Source: Cytophagaceae bacterium | Lineage (GTDB): Bacteria; Bacteroidota; Bacteroidia; Cytophagales; Flexibacteraceae | Assembly (NCBI GenBank): GCA_027485575.1 | Contig: JAIXQU010000101.1 | Coordinates: 39,932-103,931 of the forward strand | Reading direction: 5' to 3' | DNA length: 64,000 nucleotides | In this document: one piece after another, positions 35,071 to 43,611 of the stretch | How the letters are laid out: each line of letters starts with the position of its first letter | How positions within the stretch are numbered: position 1 is the stretch's first letter | The notes under the pieces: generated by a model | Told to the model about the DNA's origin: nothing | Seen by the model: only the letters and a program-made list of their open reading frames with translations | Database searches by the model: none | Position numbers and translations under genes: made by a program

Positions 35071-35112
35071 TTACTCAATTGAATGAGTAATTTTACTAAT
35101 TCAATTGAGTAA
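35071..35112. promoter_or_regulatory. Operator-like inverted repeat, 14-bp perfect arms
   Basis: Arm TTACTCAATTGAAT (35071-35084) and its exact reverse complement ATTCAATTGAGTAA (35099-35112) are separated by 14 bp. The left half also forms a smaller palindrome TTACTCA-N6-TGAGTAA (35071-35090), and a further TTACTCA half-site lies at 35049-35055. There is no T tail and it lies at a promoter, so an operator or repressor site is more likely than a terminator. Confidence 0.7.
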
Positions 35113-35175
35113 TTTGTAAAAAAGCACTTAACTTATTTGTAATCAATTTTTTATATTCAACAAATAAGGAATAAT

Positions 35176-35952
35176 TTAACTAAAATCCAAAATCAATTCC
35201 ATTGGACAATGGTCGCTGTGCTTTGCATCGGGGAGGATTTTGGCTGATTTCAGGTTAGGCAACAAAGCATGAGAACTCAACATGTAATCGATTCGCCAAC
35301 CCAGATTTTTTTCTCTGACAGATGGAAAACGCTGACTCCACCAGGTATAGTGATGTGGAGCATTTGGATAAAAATGTCGGAAAGTATCTGTCAATGGTCC
35401 CTCTGAAATTAACCTGGTCATCCATGCTTGTTCTTCAGGCAAAAAACCGGAATTTTTAATATTTCCTTTGGGGTTATGAATATCAATTGGGTGGTTGCAA
35501 ATATTGTAATCACCACAAAAAACTATTTTGGGGTATTTCGCCTGCAAGTCTTTTTGGTACTGAAAGAAAAATTCCATCCATTCGTATTTGATGGTTTGGC
35601 GAACATCTCCTGAAGTGCCCGAAGGTGCGTACAAACTTTGGACAGCTACATCTCCAAAATCAAGAAGAATATGGCGACCCTCAAAATCGAAAGAAGAATG
35701 GCCAGAACCAATAACCACTTCGATCGGCTTTCTTTTTGTAAAAATAGCAACACCACTATAACCCTTCTTCTCAGCAGAAAACCAATAAGATTCAAAACCC
35801 AAATCGGCAAACGGCCCAAAATCCAAATCTTTTTGCCCGGCTTTGGTCTCTTGAAAACACACTACATCAGCCTGATTTTGAGCAAGAAATTCTGCCAGTC
35901 CTTTTTTGGCTGCGGCACGAATGCCATTCACATTATAGGTCAGGATTTTCAT
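35176..35952 (-). CDS. xth: Exodeoxyribonuclease III
   Basis: A 258-residue AP endonuclease/3'-5' exonuclease. Motifs in order: Y-N-V-N-G-I-R-A (N7), Q-E-T-K, L-Y-A-P-S-G, G-D-Y-N-I-C, R-I-D-Y-M-L and the final S-D-H-C-P. All catalytic residues of the ExoIII family are present. It acts in base excision repair. It starts with ATG at 35952 and follows the DUF58 gene by 16 nt. Confidence 0.95.
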   Translation of the reverse strand: MKILTYNVNGIRAAAKKGLAEFLAQNQADVVCFQETKAGQKDLDFGPFADLGFESYWFSAEKKGYSGVAIFTKRKPIEVVIGSGHSSFDFEGRHILLDFGDVAVQSLYAPSGTSGDVRQTIKYEWMEFFFQYQKDLQAKYPKIVFCGDYNICNHPIDIHNPKGNIKNSGFLPEEQAWMTRLISEGPLTDTFRHFYPNAPHHYTWWSQRFPSVREKNLGWRIDYMLSSHALLPNLKSAKILPDAKHSDHCPMELILDFS

Positions 35953-35968
35953 AAAAAGTAAGAGCGGG

Positions 35969-36877
35969 TTAAACCATTTTTGCCCTTTTGGTCATAAAAC
36001 TCAATAAAATCTGGTCAAAGCTGAGCTGGGTATTCGCTTCCACATAGTCTATCTTCATTTGTCCGCATCTCAACTTTATCGCCTGATTGCGGTGCTTCAT
36101 TTTTTCCTGGTATTGTTCTTTTATCTCTTCAGGATAAAGTTTTACCTGGGTTTTGGTTTCAGCATCAATAAAAAGATAAGGCTTGTTTTTGAATTCAAAA
36201 TCAACCTCCTGCCGATGGTCCATCACATGAAAAAGAAGAACTTCATGCTGGTTGTGGCGTAAATGAGCCATGGAATTGAAAAGAGTTTCAATTTCTGTAT
36301 CCATAAACAAATCACTAAAAATCACAACCAGCGATCTTCGGTGAATGGATTCAGCAATGAGGTCAATTACATTTGGCAAGGACGATTCTGTGGCCTCAGG
36401 TGGGTTTTGCATTACCTGCTCCAGCTGCAAAAGAAGCTTGTGAATATGGCTGGAAACGGATTTGGTTTGGCTCTGGGTTAATATTTTATCTGCAAACGTG
36501 GTTAATCCGACTGCATCCCGCTGCTTGGTGAGCATATACATAATGGCTGCAGCGCCCAAAACGCTGAATGTCAATTTTTCCTGATTTGGCTTTGGCAAAA
36601 ACATAGAAGGGGAAACGTCCAACAGAATCTGGCAGCGCAGGTTCGTTTCCTCCTCGTATCGTTTTGTGTAAAGTCGGTCTGATTTTGCAAATGCCTTCCA
36701 ATCAATATGCCTTGTACTCTCTCCGGGATTATACAATACATGCTCAGCAAACTCAACAGAAAAACCGTGGTATGGCGACCTATGCAAACCCGTAATAAAA
36801 CCTTCTACCATTTGCCTTGCCAGCAACTCAAGATTTCCAAACTGCTTGGCCCAGGCCAAATCGATTTTTTTGCTCAA
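35969..36877 (-). CDS. DUF58 domain protein
   Basis: A 302-residue protein with the DUF58 core: N-P-G-E-S-T-R-H-I-D-W, then L-L-D-V-S-P-S-M, a MIDAS-like site of a von Willebrand A-type fold. Members usually sit beside MoxR ATPases and BatA-like proteins; here no MoxR is adjacent. The start is TTG at 36877. It is followed by xth 16 nt later. The function is unestablished. Confidence 0.9.
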   Translation of the reverse strand: MSKKIDLAWAKQFGNLELLARQMVEGFITGLHRSPYHGFSVEFAEHVLYNPGESTRHIDWKAFAKSDRLYTKRYEEETNLRCQILLDVSPSMFLPKPNQEKLTFSVLGAAAIMYMLTKQRDAVGLTTFADKILTQSQTKSVSSHIHKLLLQLEQVMQNPPEATESSLPNVIDLIAESIHRRSLVVIFSDLFMDTEIETLFNSMAHLRHNQHEVLLFHVMDHRQEVDFEFKNKPYLFIDAETKTQVKLYPEEIKEQYQEKMKHRNQAIKLRCGQMKIDYVEANTQLSFDQILLSFMTKRAKMV

Positions 36878-37026
36878 TTGAAAAAAGAATTAGAATTGCA
36901 AAGATGGAATTGATTGGGGCAGGAAAAAATAATTATAGTCAACATCAGGATTTTTTGATTGCCCTTTTGTTTCAATTTAAGAATAACAATAGGTTTTATT
37001 TGGAGTAATTCCTGAAAGCAAACTAC

Positions 37027-38433
37027 CTATCTTTTTTCCATAAGAACCACATTTTCAACGTGGTGTGTATGAGGAAACATGTCTACAGGATGGATTTCCT
37101 TGATTTCATATTGTTCTTTCATCAAGGCCAAATCTCTTGCCTGGGTTGCCGGATTACAACTCACATACACAATCTTTTGGGGAGACATTTCCAAAATAGC
37201 CTGAACCACTTCCGGATGCATTCCAGCCCGGGGCGGGTCAGTAATCAAAATATCAGGCGTTCCATTGGTTGATACAAATTGGCGATTCAAAACTTTTGCC
37301 ATATCGCCTGCAAAAAACTGAGTATTAGACAGGTTATTTAGTTTTGCATTTTCTTTGGCATCGTTCACTGCGGCATCTACATATTCAATTCCTACAACCT
37401 TCTTTGCTTTTCGGGCAAGAAATTGGGAAATCGTTCCAGTTCCGGAATAAAGATCATAAACAAGACTTTCCTGGTTGACTTTCGCAAGGTTATCAACCAA
37501 CTGATAAAGGATAAGGGCTTGTCCGGCATTGGTTTGATAAAAGGATGTTGGCCCAACTCTGAATTTCAAATCCTCCATATTTTCTATGACATATGGTTTC
37601 CCAAAAAAAGTTTTGGATTTAAGGTCAGAGTAGGAATCGTTCTTTTTTTGATTTAGGATGAGTTGGAGAGATGTGATTTGTGGAAATGCCATATGTAGAT
37701 TTTCCATTAAATCGTTGGTTTCTTTTGGCTTATCTTCAGCAACTATCATTAAAACCATAAGTTCGCCAGCGGTGGTGTTTCTGATCATTACATTCCTCAA
37801 AAATCCGGTTTGCTCCCGAAGATTGAAAAATGTAAGTCCATTTTCTTCTGCATAAGTTTTTATCCACAGCCTTATGTCATTGCTAGGGTCTGGTTGCAGA
37901 TAGCAATGGTCTATGTTTAAAATTTTATCAAATCGTTTTGGAATATGAAATCCCAGCCCATTCAGATTTAACTTTTCCTTTGGGTTCATATCAGTTTCGT
38001 GGAGCCATCTTTGGTCTGAAAAAGTATACTCCAGCTTATTTCTGTAGTAGGTCGTTTTTTCAGAAGCCAAAATGGGAAACCATTGACCTTCAGTTACTTT
38101 TCCTATTCTTTCAAAGGCATCCTTTACCTGCTTGGTTTTAAATTCAAGTTGTTTTTGATAATTAAGATTTTGCCATTTGCATCCTCCACAAATCCCAAAA
38201 TGGGAGCAAAATGCCGGCTCACGTTCTGGTGATGCCTCTTTTAACCGATAAACCCTGGCCTCAGCAAAGCTCTTTTTATCCTTTTCAACAAGGATATCAA
38301 CCAAATCACCAGGCACACCTCCTTCAACAAAATAAACTTTATCTTCTATTTTGGCTACACATTTGCCTTCGGCAGCAATATCCAGAAGGCGGACATTTTC
38401 TTTAACCTTATTTCTTGGCTTTCTCGATCCCAT
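37027..38433 (-). CDS. rlmD: 23S rRNA (uracil-C5)-methyltransferase RlmD-like
   Basis: The open frame begins at 38532, but the ATG at 38433 (M-G-S-R-K-P-R-N-K) gives 468 residues and a usual TRAM-domain start. A [4Fe-4S] cluster motif (C-x5-C-G-G-C-x-x-Q), SAM site Y-D-L-Y-S-G-T-G-T and catalytic cysteine in V-S-C-N-P-A-T are visible. It methylates a uracil of 23S rRNA at C5; position specificity (1939 versus other) is not readable. A perfect TAAGTTTG box ends 6 nt before the start. Confidence 0.94.
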   Translation of the reverse strand: MGSRKPRNKVKENVRLLDIAAEGKCVAKIEDKVYFVEGGVPGDLVDILVEKDKKSFAEARVYRLKEASPEREPAFCSHFGICGGCKWQNLNYQKQLEFKTKQVKDAFERIGKVTEGQWFPILASEKTTYYRNKLEYTFSDQRWLHETDMNPKEKLNLNGLGFHIPKRFDKILNIDHCYLQPDPSNDIRLWIKTYAEENGLTFFNLREQTGFLRNVMIRNTTAGELMVLMIVAEDKPKETNDLMENLHMAFPQITSLQLILNQKKNDSYSDLKSKTFFGKPYVIENMEDLKFRVGPTSFYQTNAGQALILYQLVDNLAKVNQESLVYDLYSGTGTISQFLARKAKKVVGIEYVDAAVNDAKENAKLNNLSNTQFFAGDMAKVLNRQFVSTNGTPDILITDPPRAGMHPEVVQAILEMSPQKIVYVSCNPATQARDLALMKEQYEIKEIHPVDMFPHTHHVENVVLMEKR

Positions 38434-38439
38434 TGGCGG

Positions 38440-38447
38440 CAAACTTA
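38440..38447 (-). promoter_or_regulatory. Candidate -7 promoter box (TAAGTTTG) of rlmD
   Basis: Minus-strand TAAGTTTG matches TAnnTTTG, 6 nt from the preferred ATG at 38433. It supports that start over the upstream one at 38532. The -33 element is not clear. Confidence 0.5.
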
Positions 38448-38571
38448 AGCAATTGCTTTGAACCAGAAGATAGAGCTTGAGTCCATTTTTTGGCCTAGGT
38501 AAATGGATTTTAAGGAACAAAAACCCTCCCAATCAATAACATTGAATGAAATTCCTTTAATTCTGGCTGGG

Positions 38572-39567
38572 TTACTCCTGCTCCACAAAAATTCTTAAAT
38601 CTTCGATTTGCCTCTGAAGGCCTTTAAAAAACTGATTTCTTATCTTTTCTGCTGTTCTGCTGATTTGGGTGCTTTTAGAAATCAGATTGTTCATCCATAA
38701 CTCATTTTGAAGGTTAAACGCAAGATTTCCGGTACTCATAAAATTGAAGGTGTTGTATCCAAGAAATGAATTCTTGCGTCCGTTGGTGTTTACCAAAACA
38801 CAATTGTTGCCAATCATAAGGTCGCTCACGTAACAGGTAAATGGAGTATTGCTTACCGAGCCTCCAGGTCTTATTTTTAATCCAAGATCGCATTGACGCT
38901 GAAGATTTTGAATCAGGAGTTTTAGATCTTCAATTATTTCGAGAGCGTCTTTTCTATCAATAAACAAACCCGCTTCATGATAAAATTTAACTTGTTTAAT
39001 GGTACTGGCTATGGTTTCCTCCGTCCAGATTTCAGTACATCCAACCTCCGAATATGCCAGACTGGCTTTCTGGGCAATGTCCAGCAATCCTTCATCATGT
39101 GTTGTTCCTTCAAATTTTTGGCTTTGAAGTTCGTGGTGGTTGAGAATGGTTTTTCTCCAGTAAAAGAATTTGAAATCGCTCAATTTTTTGAAAGCATATA
39201 AATGAAAAAGAGGAATGTCTTCAGCGGCATAGAAAACCTCTTTGTTTTCGAATTGGCTTATCCCTTTGATTTGGCTTAGAAAATGTTGGAGGAACGACCT
39301 GAAATCTTCGAGATTTTGGCCAACTGGCTGGTATTTAAAAGAAACGATATTGGCAATCATATCATTCAAAGATTCCAGAGGCACGTCAAAATATTTACAA
39401 ACTATGGCGGTTTCATCCAACGAAAAGGCTGTTTCACAACGTATTCTCCGGTAGGCACTATCAGAAGAAATATTGAGAATCTGGCTCAATTCCTGGGGTA
39501 AGGAAATGTTTTGAGGGACTTGCTGTTTTATGATTTCAATCAGACGGGCCTGATAAGGAAGATTCAT
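38572..39567 (-). CDS. Helix-turn-helix regulator-like protein with large C-terminal domain
   Basis: A 331-residue protein. Residues about 20-60 look like a helix-turn-helix (L-S-Q-I-L-N-I-S-S-D-S-A-Y-R-R-I-R), with the usual S-x-x-x-A-Y-R-R-I recognition pattern. The remaining 260 residues are helical and match no family I know. A 7-bp direct repeat GATATAT with a 7-nt spacer (39573-39593) lies 5 nt upstream of the start and could be its own operator. Single-gene unit, divergent from the gene at 39788. Confidence 0.6.
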   Translation of the reverse strand: MNLPYQARLIEIIKQQVPQNISLPQELSQILNISSDSAYRRIRCETAFSLDETAIVCKYFDVPLESLNDMIANIVSFKYQPVGQNLEDFRSFLQHFLSQIKGISQFENKEVFYAAEDIPLFHLYAFKKLSDFKFFYWRKTILNHHELQSQKFEGTTHDEGLLDIAQKASLAYSEVGCTEIWTEETIASTIKQVKFYHEAGLFIDRKDALEIIEDLKLLIQNLQRQCDLGLKIRPGGSVSNTPFTCYVSDLMIGNNCVLVNTNGRKNSFLGYNTFNFMSTGNLAFNLQNELWMNNLISKSTQISRTAEKIRNQFFKGLQRQIEDLRIFVEQE

Positions 39568-39572
39568 TTTAA

Positions 39573-39593
39573 GATATATTTGGTTTGATATAT
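39573..39593. repeat. Direct repeat GATATAT-N7-GATATAT, possible operator
   Basis: Two identical 7-bp copies (39573-39579, 39587-39593) spaced by TTGGTTT, immediately upstream of the HTH gene (start codon 39565-39567). The region is AT-rich, so chance is possible. Confidence 0.35.
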
Positions 39594-39787
39594 ACTTCTT
39601 TTACGGAAAAATGCAAATATGGCTGAATTGGGTGTAAAAAACCGCGAATTATAAGCGTAAATTCGATTTTTAAAATAATTTTTTGGCAGAAAATAATGAG
39701 ACCTTGTTTTTCCCATTTAGATTGTCGTAATTTTCACTTATTCTTTGTCTTCACCTTTGTCCCAACAAAAACAAAAAATCTAAAAAA

Positions 39788-40936
39788 ATGAAAACTCTAA
39801 AATTATCTCCTATTTCTGGCAAGGCTACTTTTCTTACAATCTGCATTGTCGTTTTTAATAGCTTATTTCTTCAGGCTCAGGTTTCTGATAAACCGACACT
39901 GGCAGTCATCGCCTTCAGAAACGACCATCCGGATCCCAAAGCTTCTCAATATTCTCTTGCAGATCTTTTGAGACAAGAATTTGAAAAAATTGACAGGTAC
40001 CAGGTTTTAGATCGATTTGATATGGACTATATCTTGAGTCAAAATAAACTGGATTATCAAAATTGTCTCAGCAGGTTTTGCCTGGAAGAAATTAGCCAGA
40101 AAATAAGTTCAGATAAACTAGCCATAGGAAATATTAAGGTGCTGGATAAAAAAATATCCATCACAATTAAAATATATGACAAGCGATCCAAACAATTTGA
40201 AAAAGCGCAAACCTCTGAATTTCTTGATATTCCGGCTGAAATTGGAACTATGATTCACCTCACCATCAATGATTTGAATCAAATAAAAAACGATCAAGCC
40301 ATTGTGACTAAATTATCAAAAAAGAACGATTTTGAAAGTTCAATCAATAATCCTGAGCAACTATGCCTTCGAAGCGATGGCCCAAGAATGGGTTTTACTT
40401 CTTTCATTTTCGAAAAAGAGATAACCAAAATCCTGAAAGACAAAAAAAGCAACGGTGGTTATGAGGCATTTCCGGTTATGTTTCAATTTGGTTATCAGAT
40501 TGAAAAGCAATACCTGAACGAAGGAAATTTTCAGGCCTTGTTTGAGTTTATTCCAATGATTACAGGCTTGGATCAAGGATTATTTATTCCGAGTCTTACC
40601 GTGATGAATGGAATTAGAAACAACACTTCCGGATGGGAATTTGCCTTTGGGCCAACCATTTCTATAGTTAAGAAAACAGATGGATATTTTGACGAAAATA
40701 AGGAATGGGTAAAACTCGGAAATGATCCAAATAAAAGCGGTTTCCCTACTGAATCCCGGTTAGACAGCAGGGGGTTGCCTGTATTTACTACTGGCTTTGT
40801 AATCGCTGGTGGTAAAACCTTCAAATCCGGTAAACTCAATATTCCTGTTAACCTTTATTTAATTCCAAGTAATGACGGAATCAGGTTTGGCCTATCATTT
40901 GGTTTTAACGCCAAAAGCAGATATTGTAAAGGTTAA
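39788..40936 (+). CDS. Secreted protein with CsgG/TolB-like N-domain and beta-barrel-like C-domain
   Basis: A 382-residue protein with a signal sequence (1-30). Residues about 33-165 (L-A-V-I-A-F-R-N-D ... L-R-Q-E-F-E-K-I-D-R-Y-Q-V-L-D-R) resemble the CsgG/TolB-amino-terminal/FlgO fold that senses or assembles at the outer membrane. The rest is rich in strand-like repeats (G-Y-E-A-F-P-V-M-F-Q-F-G-Y, L-F-E-F-I-P-M-I) and ends in F-G-L-S-F-G-F-N-A-K, consistent with a barrel or a strand-rich domain. This is inferred from sequence character, not from an assigned family. Single gene. Confidence 0.6.
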   Translation: MKTLKLSPISGKATFLTICIVVFNSLFLQAQVSDKPTLAVIAFRNDHPDPKASQYSLADLLRQEFEKIDRYQVLDRFDMDYILSQNKLDYQNCLSRFCLEEISQKISSDKLAIGNIKVLDKKISITIKIYDKRSKQFEKAQTSEFLDIPAEIGTMIHLTINDLNQIKNDQAIVTKLSKKNDFESSINNPEQLCLRSDGPRMGFTSFIFEKEITKILKDKKSNGGYEAFPVMFQFGYQIEKQYLNEGNFQALFEFIPMITGLDQGLFIPSLTVMNGIRNNTSGWEFAFGPTISIVKKTDGYFDENKEWVKLGNDPNKSGFPTESRLDSRGLPVFTTGFVIAGGKTFKSGKLNIPVNLYLIPSNDGIRFGLSFGFNAKSRYCKG

Positions 40937-40996
40937 TCCTACTTTGGGGTATAATTAAATTCCTGATTATAACCTTATCTCTAAATTCTAATCCTA

Positions 40997-41004
40997 TATA
41001 TTTG
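40997..41004 (+). promoter_or_regulatory. Candidate -7 promoter box (TATATTTG) of arginine deiminase gene
   Basis: TATATTTG matches TAnnTTTG and ends 38 nt before the ATG at 41043. The -33 element is weak (TTAT). Confidence 0.45.
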
Positions 41005-41042
41005 CCCCATTATCACCATTTTATTCACCAAACAGGCATTTT

Positions 41043-42275
41043 ATGAAACTTCGTCTTAATTCAGAATTCGGAACATTAAAAGCGGTTCTCATGCACCGTC
41101 CAGGTCGTGAAATCGATAGACTTACACCTTATAATATTTCCGAATATTTGTTTGAAGACATGCCTTATCTGGAAATCATGCAAAGAGAGCACGATGAATT
41201 CAGAAGCCTTATCAAAGGGGCGACAGGCGCAACAGTTTATCGTTTGTTGGATTTGTTGATAGAATCTTTGATTGATGATGATTTGTTGATTAAAGCATTT
41301 CAAATAGCCCTGAAACATCAGGGATTGGAGCATCTGGCAGAAGATATCATTGGTCGGTTTTCTACCCTTGAATGTGCAAATGCCCTGATTGCCGGTGTAA
41401 AGGTGAGGGAGTTAAAGCGAAAGCTAAATCATAAATCCCTTGATAAACTAGGAGAGCATGCTTTTGTCATAACACCAAGTCCAAACTCCTACTTCATGCG
41501 GGACCCGGCTGCGGTGGTTCAAACAGGGGTAATTTCCTGTCAAATGAAAAACGAAATCCGGCATCGTGAGTCCTTCATTATGAGAATGGTTTTCGAAAAT
41601 CATCCTTTATTCAAAGAAAACTTCAATTTGATTTATCCAAAAGATACAATTGAAGAAGCTTTGACTGAAAATTATGCAGATATCGAAGGCGGCGATGTTA
41701 TCGTTTTATCATCAAAGGCCCTTGCGATTGGCAATTCCGAAAGAACTGACCCTGAAGCAATTCTTGAGGTAGCAAAGGAGGTTTTGAAAGATGGAACTGT
41801 AGAACGGGTGTATGAGGTTTTGCTTCCTAAAAAGCGGAATTTTATGCATTTGGATACTGTTTTTACAATCATTGATGAAAATCTTGTGGTCACCTATCCC
41901 GATGCCATGCAGGCAGTTATGGAAACCAGGGTTCACAGAAAGGAAGGGGTTGATGAGAATGGAAATACCATTCTTTCAACTGAAGTTTTGAAAGAAAGTA
42001 TTCTTGACGTTCTTAAAAAAGAAATCGATTACCTGGAGATTATTCATACTGGCGATGGCAATCCGGATTATGCAAGCAGAGAACAGTGGTTTGATGGTGC
42101 CAATGTATTTGCCATTGGGCCAAGAAGGGTAATTAGTTATAACCGAAACAGACATACAAACCGGGCCCTTCGTGAGGCAGGAGTTGAAGTGAATGTAATC
42201 CCATCTTCTGAACTTTCACGAGGGTTGGGAGGTCCACGCTGTATGACAATGGCCTTGGACAGACAAGATTTTTAA
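41043..42275 (+). CDS. arcA: Arginine deiminase
   Basis: Converts arginine to citrulline and ammonia. The 410 residues hold all catalytic positions: D154 in F-M-R-D-P, E215 in E-G-G-D-V, H269 and D271 in M-H-L-D-T-V-F, and nucleophile C400 in G-G-P-R-C-M-T. No arcB, arcC or arcD gene is adjacent, so the ADI pathway is not a local operon here. Own promoter and terminator. Confidence 0.93.
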   Translation: MKLRLNSEFGTLKAVLMHRPGREIDRLTPYNISEYLFEDMPYLEIMQREHDEFRSLIKGATGATVYRLLDLLIESLIDDDLLIKAFQIALKHQGLEHLAEDIIGRFSTLECANALIAGVKVRELKRKLNHKSLDKLGEHAFVITPSPNSYFMRDPAAVVQTGVISCQMKNEIRHRESFIMRMVFENHPLFKENFNLIYPKDTIEEALTENYADIEGGDVIVLSSKALAIGNSERTDPEAILEVAKEVLKDGTVERVYEVLLPKKRNFMHLDTVFTIIDENLVVTYPDAMQAVMETRVHRKEGVDENGNTILSTEVLKESILDVLKKEIDYLEIIHTGDGNPDYASREQWFDGANVFAIGPRRVISYNRNRHTNRALREAGVEVNVIPSSELSRGLGGPRCMTMALDRQDF

Positions 42276-42329
42276 AAGGGCCTTTCTTTCTCAAATACTT
42301 GATTTTGATTGAAGAAAGGCCTTTTTTCT
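42275..42329 (+). terminator. Intrinsic terminator after arcA
   Basis: Stem GGCCTTTCTT (42279-42288) / AAGAAAGGCC (42312-42321) with a 23-nt loop and a T6 tail. The large loop makes it weaker-looking than the others. Confidence 0.8.
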
Positions 42330-42442
42330 TTTGAAATAGAGCCTTTTCAAAAAAAATAGAACTTTACTTTCTGGTTTTATGGTTAAAAAAACCATTCCTT
42401 TTTCAAACTTTGCCTTTTGAATTTTCAAAATGAGCCTATGAA

Positions 42443-43117
42443 ATGAATCTCTACATAGACGATAAATTTATTAAAATACTCAAGGAAAGTGAACCTGTTA
42501 AAGGAATTCCTGGTCTTGAGATTACCTCGATTTCAGGCTTAAAACCTGAAAATCTGAGAGGTACAGTTTATATAAACAATGTTTCTAATAATGATATTTC
42601 CACAATTCTCGGTTGGCTGGAATTAAAAAAGTTAGGTAAATTAGATACTATAATTTGCAGGTCGGAGGATTATATCCGAACAAAAGAATTCATCAAAAGC
42701 CAATTCAGGATAATCCGGGCAGCTGGTGGGTTGGTTCAAAAAGAGGATAAGTTTTTGTTGATTTATAGGTTAGGCAAATGGGACCTTCCAAAAGGCAAGC
42801 TCGAAAAGGACGAAAAGTCAAAAATTGCTGCAGTCAGGGAAGTAGGAGAAGAATGTGGAGTGGATGCTGAAATTATTGACAAGCTTACCACTACCTGGCA
42901 TACCTATATTCAGGAGGGGAAACGAATTCTTAAAAAGTCGACCTGGTACAATATGAACTGCATTGACGATAGCCATATGGAACCTCAATATGTAGAAAAT
43001 ATTGAAGAAATACGATGGATGAATCATGCTGAAGTTCAACAGGCTATGAAAAATAGTTTCAGAAGCATAAAAGGAGTTTTTGAGGCTTTTGCCGATAGGA
43101 ATGAGAAACTAGTTTAA
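42443..43117 (+). CDS. NUDIX hydrolase with N-terminal extension
   Basis: A 224-residue protein. Residues 1-88 are a family-specific N-domain; the Nudix box is complete at 118-140 (G-x5-E-x7-R-E-x-x-E-E-x-G-V). It cleaves nucleoside diphosphate linked to another moiety; the real substrate is not known. It may be expressed with aroQ, 61 nt downstream, although aroQ has its own -7-like box. Confidence 0.92.
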   Translation: MNLYIDDKFIKILKESEPVKGIPGLEITSISGLKPENLRGTVYINNVSNNDISTILGWLELKKLGKLDTIICRSEDYIRTKEFIKSQFRIIRAAGGLVQKEDKFLLIYRLGKWDLPKGKLEKDEKSKIAAVREVGEECGVDAEIIDKLTTTWHTYIQEGKRILKKSTWYNMNCIDDSHMEPQYVENIEEIRWMNHAEVQQAMKNSFRSIKGVFEAFADRNEKLV

Positions 43118-43163
43118 CCGCCTTCAATTGCCCTGATGTCCTAGTTTTCTTGAATCTTTGGTT

Positions 43164-43171
43164 TACTTTTG
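43164..43171 (+). promoter_or_regulatory. Candidate -7 promoter box (TACTTTTG) of aroQ
   Basis: TACTTTTG matches TAnnTTTG and ends 7 nt before the preferred ATG at 43179. -33 element not convincing. Confidence 0.5.
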
Positions 43172-43178
43172 TTTCCAG

Positions 43179-43610
43179 ATGAAAATATTGGTTGTAAACG
43201 GCCCAAATCTGAATCTGCTGGGAATTCGCCAGACAGAAATATATGGAAATCAAGGATTTGCAGATTTTTTTGCAGATTTAGCCTTGAATTTTAATGAAGC
43301 AGAACTGCTTTATTTCCAATCCAACCATGAGGGTGAAATCATAGATTTTATACAGAAAGAGGGATTTTCTGCCCAAGGTCTGGTAATCAATGCCGGAGGA
43401 TTTACCCACACCTCTGTTGCCATTCCAGATGCCATTTCTTCAGTTCAAATTCTGGCAGTAGAGGTTCACATTTCAAATATTTTTGCAAGGGAAGAATTTC
43501 GAAAACATAGTTTTCTTTCTCCAGTTTGCAAAGGAGTAATATCAGGTCTTGGCCTTGAAGGATACAAGCATGCCATAGAATTTATAATCCAGCATACTGT
43601 CAAAAAATAA
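43179..43610 (+). CDS. aroQ: Type II 3-dehydroquinate dehydratase
   Basis: Shikimate-pathway enzyme. The ATG at 43179 gives 143 residues beginning M-K-I-L-V-V-N-G-P-N-L-N-L-L-G, the standard start; an upstream in-frame TTG (43158) would lie inside the promoter box. R-Q-T-E-I-Y-G carries the catalytic tyrosine, N-A-G-G-F-T-H-T-S-V-A the substrate loop and E-V-H-I-S-N the histidine. It is followed after 1 nt by an aminotransferase gene, so the two are coupled. Confidence 0.95.
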   Translation: MKILVVNGPNLNLLGIRQTEIYGNQGFADFFADLALNFNEAELLYFQSNHEGEIIDFIQKEGFSAQGLVINAGGFTHTSVAIPDAISSVQILAVEVHISNIFAREEFRKHSFLSPVCKGVISGLGLEGYKHAIEFIIQHTVKK

Positions 43611-43611
43611 T

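Noticed and set aside
37027..38532. Longer start (38532) for rlmD
   Set aside because: The extra 33 residues are not conserved-looking and a promoter box lies between the two starts.
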